NCBI GenBank assembly: GCA_002914845.1
Contig: JXTC01000009.1
Location: forward strand, 1,242,499-1,306,498
Length of the DNA stretch: 64,000 nucleotides
Direction of reading: 5' to 3'
Source of the DNA: Trema orientale
Taxonomy: Eukaryota > Streptophyta > Magnoliopsida > Rosales > Cannabaceae
The position numbers and the translations under genes were made by a program. The notes under the pieces are model-generated. The model worked only from the letters and a program-made list of their open reading frames with translations. It was not told the DNA's origin and did no database searches. Each line of letters begins with the position of its first letter. The stretch's first letter is position 1. Positions 62,460 through 64,000 of this stretch are shown in pieces.

Positions 62460-63734
62460 CCTAGAATTTACAGATATTCATTATCCACATCAGACATTAC
62501 AATAGCAACAAGTACTGGGATAAAACATGCCAACTAATGGGATAGAGCATTATTAGGTAAGCCATTGTCATAAGAGCCATACATTCATTCCGATAAGTTG
62601 AGATAGAGAAATGTCATCCATTAACCAAAGCACTTCCACTGGTGTATAAAACCTGTGAACATAAGAAAAGTTATCAGCAATTAAAAACTGACCATGATAA
62701 GAACTACTTCCTACATATTTACTACAAAGAAGAAACAAACAGGGTGTGATTTGCAGAGTCCATCTCTACATCATAAGCACATAAAATTATTGGTATACTT
62801 ATAAAAAATCAAATATTATGTGTACGATAGAAGCCTCTATCAAGATCCAACACATCAAACAACATTCGATTACGTGTATGATTGTGTTCATATGTGTGTG
62901 TGTGAATACAATACTTAAGTTGCGTGGATCATGAGAATGTGCATCGTGCCTTTACTCCAACATTATGCAGTTTACGCAAATTCTATCCACAGCAGCTTAC
63001 ATACAACATACTCTTTTCCCTTTTCCCTTTCCTCCCTGTTTTGTCATCATAATCTTACATTCACTGTATTCAACACTGAAAACATACATTACAATTTCCG
63101 AACCTCACAAGCTTTGTTCCCTCTCAATTCTTCCACATTAAAATCTCCTATTGTCACTTGAATAGTTTCAGCATAGAGCACAAGTAATATACACATTATG
63201 TTTCTATCCACACCTATATATATATATATATACACATATATATACAAAAAAACCCAATAGAATTGCAGTAAACTAGGACAACTGACCCAGCAAACTACAC
63301 AGAGCACAGCCCGAAAACTTTATGCATCTCAGTTAAACCGAGATATCTCCTAGTTTTCCAACAGGGTATTTATTACTCAAAACATCTTCAAATAATACAA
63401 GCTTTCAAAATTAGCCAAGCTTTGTCATGCCTTAACATCATAATGTAATAACACTCCCTATTGCGGCCAGATAATGCCCAGGAACCAATCTTTTCCATCT
63501 AGATACCAAACCTTCAACAGTATGAAAATCAAAACAGAGAAAGAACAATTCCTGCCATAATTCGTTGCAAGCAAACTTGAATAACTAAAAACCCATGTAC
63601 AAAAATTTCAATCAAATTCCATAATTAAATATTTAACATAACAATTTTCGAAATAATATATCCAAACGAATAAAATAAAAAGGGGAGAATTAAGTTGAAG
63701 AAGACAAGGACGTACGGAAGAAGAATAGCGAAAC
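62460..63734 (-). other. Inferred 3'UTR of UBL5, split by an intron
   Basis: Read on the minus strand, the stop at 63737-63735 is followed at 63716 by CTTCC and then a donor GTACG. At 62653 an acceptor (CTTTTCTTATGTTCACAG) has a good pyrimidine tract and a branch-point-like CTGATAAC before it. Downstream of it the sequence to about 62460 is less AT-rich and looks like an exon. This fits a 3'UTR intron of about 1063 bp (62653-63715). It is inferred from splice signals only. An AT microsatellite lies within the intron at about 63212-63243. Confidence 0.4.
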
Positions 63735-63956
63735 TCAGTTGTAGTAGAGCTCGAGACCCATGCCGTCATGGATCTCGTAGTCCTTGAGGGTAATATGGTC
63801 CTTGTAGATGTTGTACCACTTCTGGATACGAATCTTATCGGCTCTGGTTCCAGTCTGAGCCGCCACAAGCTTCTTCAGGTCTCCAATGGTGTCATCCTCG
63901 TTGCACTTAACCCTAACCTTCTTCCCCAATCGATCGTTCAACACCACCTCGATCAT
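63735..63956 (-). CDS. UBL5: Ubiquitin-like protein UBL5 (Hub1)
   Basis: A single coding exon on the minus strand encodes 73 aa, the exact usual length of UBL5. It starts [19 protein letters not shown] and ends [11 protein letters not shown], with the conserved [14 protein letters not shown] and [15 protein letters not shown] stretches. As in all UBL5 proteins, the C-terminal di-glycine of ubiquitin is missing and a double tyrosine plus one residue stands there, so it is not processed and conjugated like ubiquitin. In yeast and animals Hub1/UBL5 binds spliceosome proteins without covalent attachment and affects pre-mRNA splicing; the plant protein is taken to act likewise. The 5' leader is rich in GAA repeats and leaves the window at 64000. 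The protein is acidic in its middle and has no signal peptide. Confidence 0.97.
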   Translation of the reverse strand: MIEVVLNDRLGKKVRVKCNEDDTIGDLKKLVAAQTGTRADKIRIQKWYNIYKDHITLKDYEIHDGMGLELYYN

Positions 63957-64000
63957 CTTCGTCTTCGTATTCTGCCTTCTTCTTCTTCTTCTGCTCCTTC

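Overview
This is nuclear DNA from a plant, most likely a eudicot. It has short exons split by AT- and T-rich GT-AG introns. All five recognisable host genes are plant families, and the long AT-rich spacers are full of decayed plant transposons. The exact genus cannot be read from the sequence.

Five protein-coding genes can be supported. (1) 1955-9845 (+): an EDR2-like lipid-binding protein with PH, START and EDR2_C (DUF1336) domains, 21 coding exons, about 726 aa. (2) 18273-24188 (+): the plant-type tyrosylprotein sulfotransferase TPST, 12 coding exons, about 498 aa, with an N-terminal signal peptide and a C-terminal membrane anchor. (3) 29737-31551 (+): a GATA-type zinc-finger transcription factor, 2 coding exons, about 316 aa. 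(4) 50601-53882 (+): a class C auxin response factor of the ARF10/ARF16 type, 4 coding exons, about 708 aa, with a clear miR160 target site. (5) 63735-63956 (-): the ubiquitin-like modifier UBL5/Hub1, 73 aa, one coding exon, whose 5' leader runs off the right edge. The genes are independent plant transcription units, not an operon. TPST (sulfation of secreted peptide hormones) and the ARF both belong to growth signalling, but nothing in the sequence links them directly.

The spacers, in order, hold: a nest of two 5'-truncated LINE fragments (10.2-13.4 kb); a candidate LTR (15.1-15.5 kb); a Tourist-like MITE inside a TPST intron; a degenerate 11-bp minisatellite (26.4 kb); a tRNA-derived SINE candidate (32.15 kb); a hAT-like element (33.06-33.62 kb); a cluster of tandem duplications (36.8-38.3 kb); a GC-richer promoter-like island without a gene (38.4-39.1 kb); a Mutator-like terminal inverted repeat element (39.53 kb); two fold-back elements (42.5 and 43.1 kb); a three-copy ~200-bp tandem repeat (45.3-45.9 kb); a solo LTR with a perfect 5-bp target duplication (46.6-48.4 kb); a second Tourist-like MITE (58.0 kb); a second hAT-like element (59.8-60.5 kb); and a compact hairpin MITE with a 9-bp target duplication (62.1 kb).

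I found no CRISPR array, operon, tRNA or rRNA gene, and no clearly new multi-gene system. The points most worth checking are the duplicated splice donor in TPST, the upstream ORFs in the ARF and GATA leaders, the inferred 3'UTR intron of UBL5, the orphan promoter-like island, and the set of small transposons with recognisable target-site duplications.
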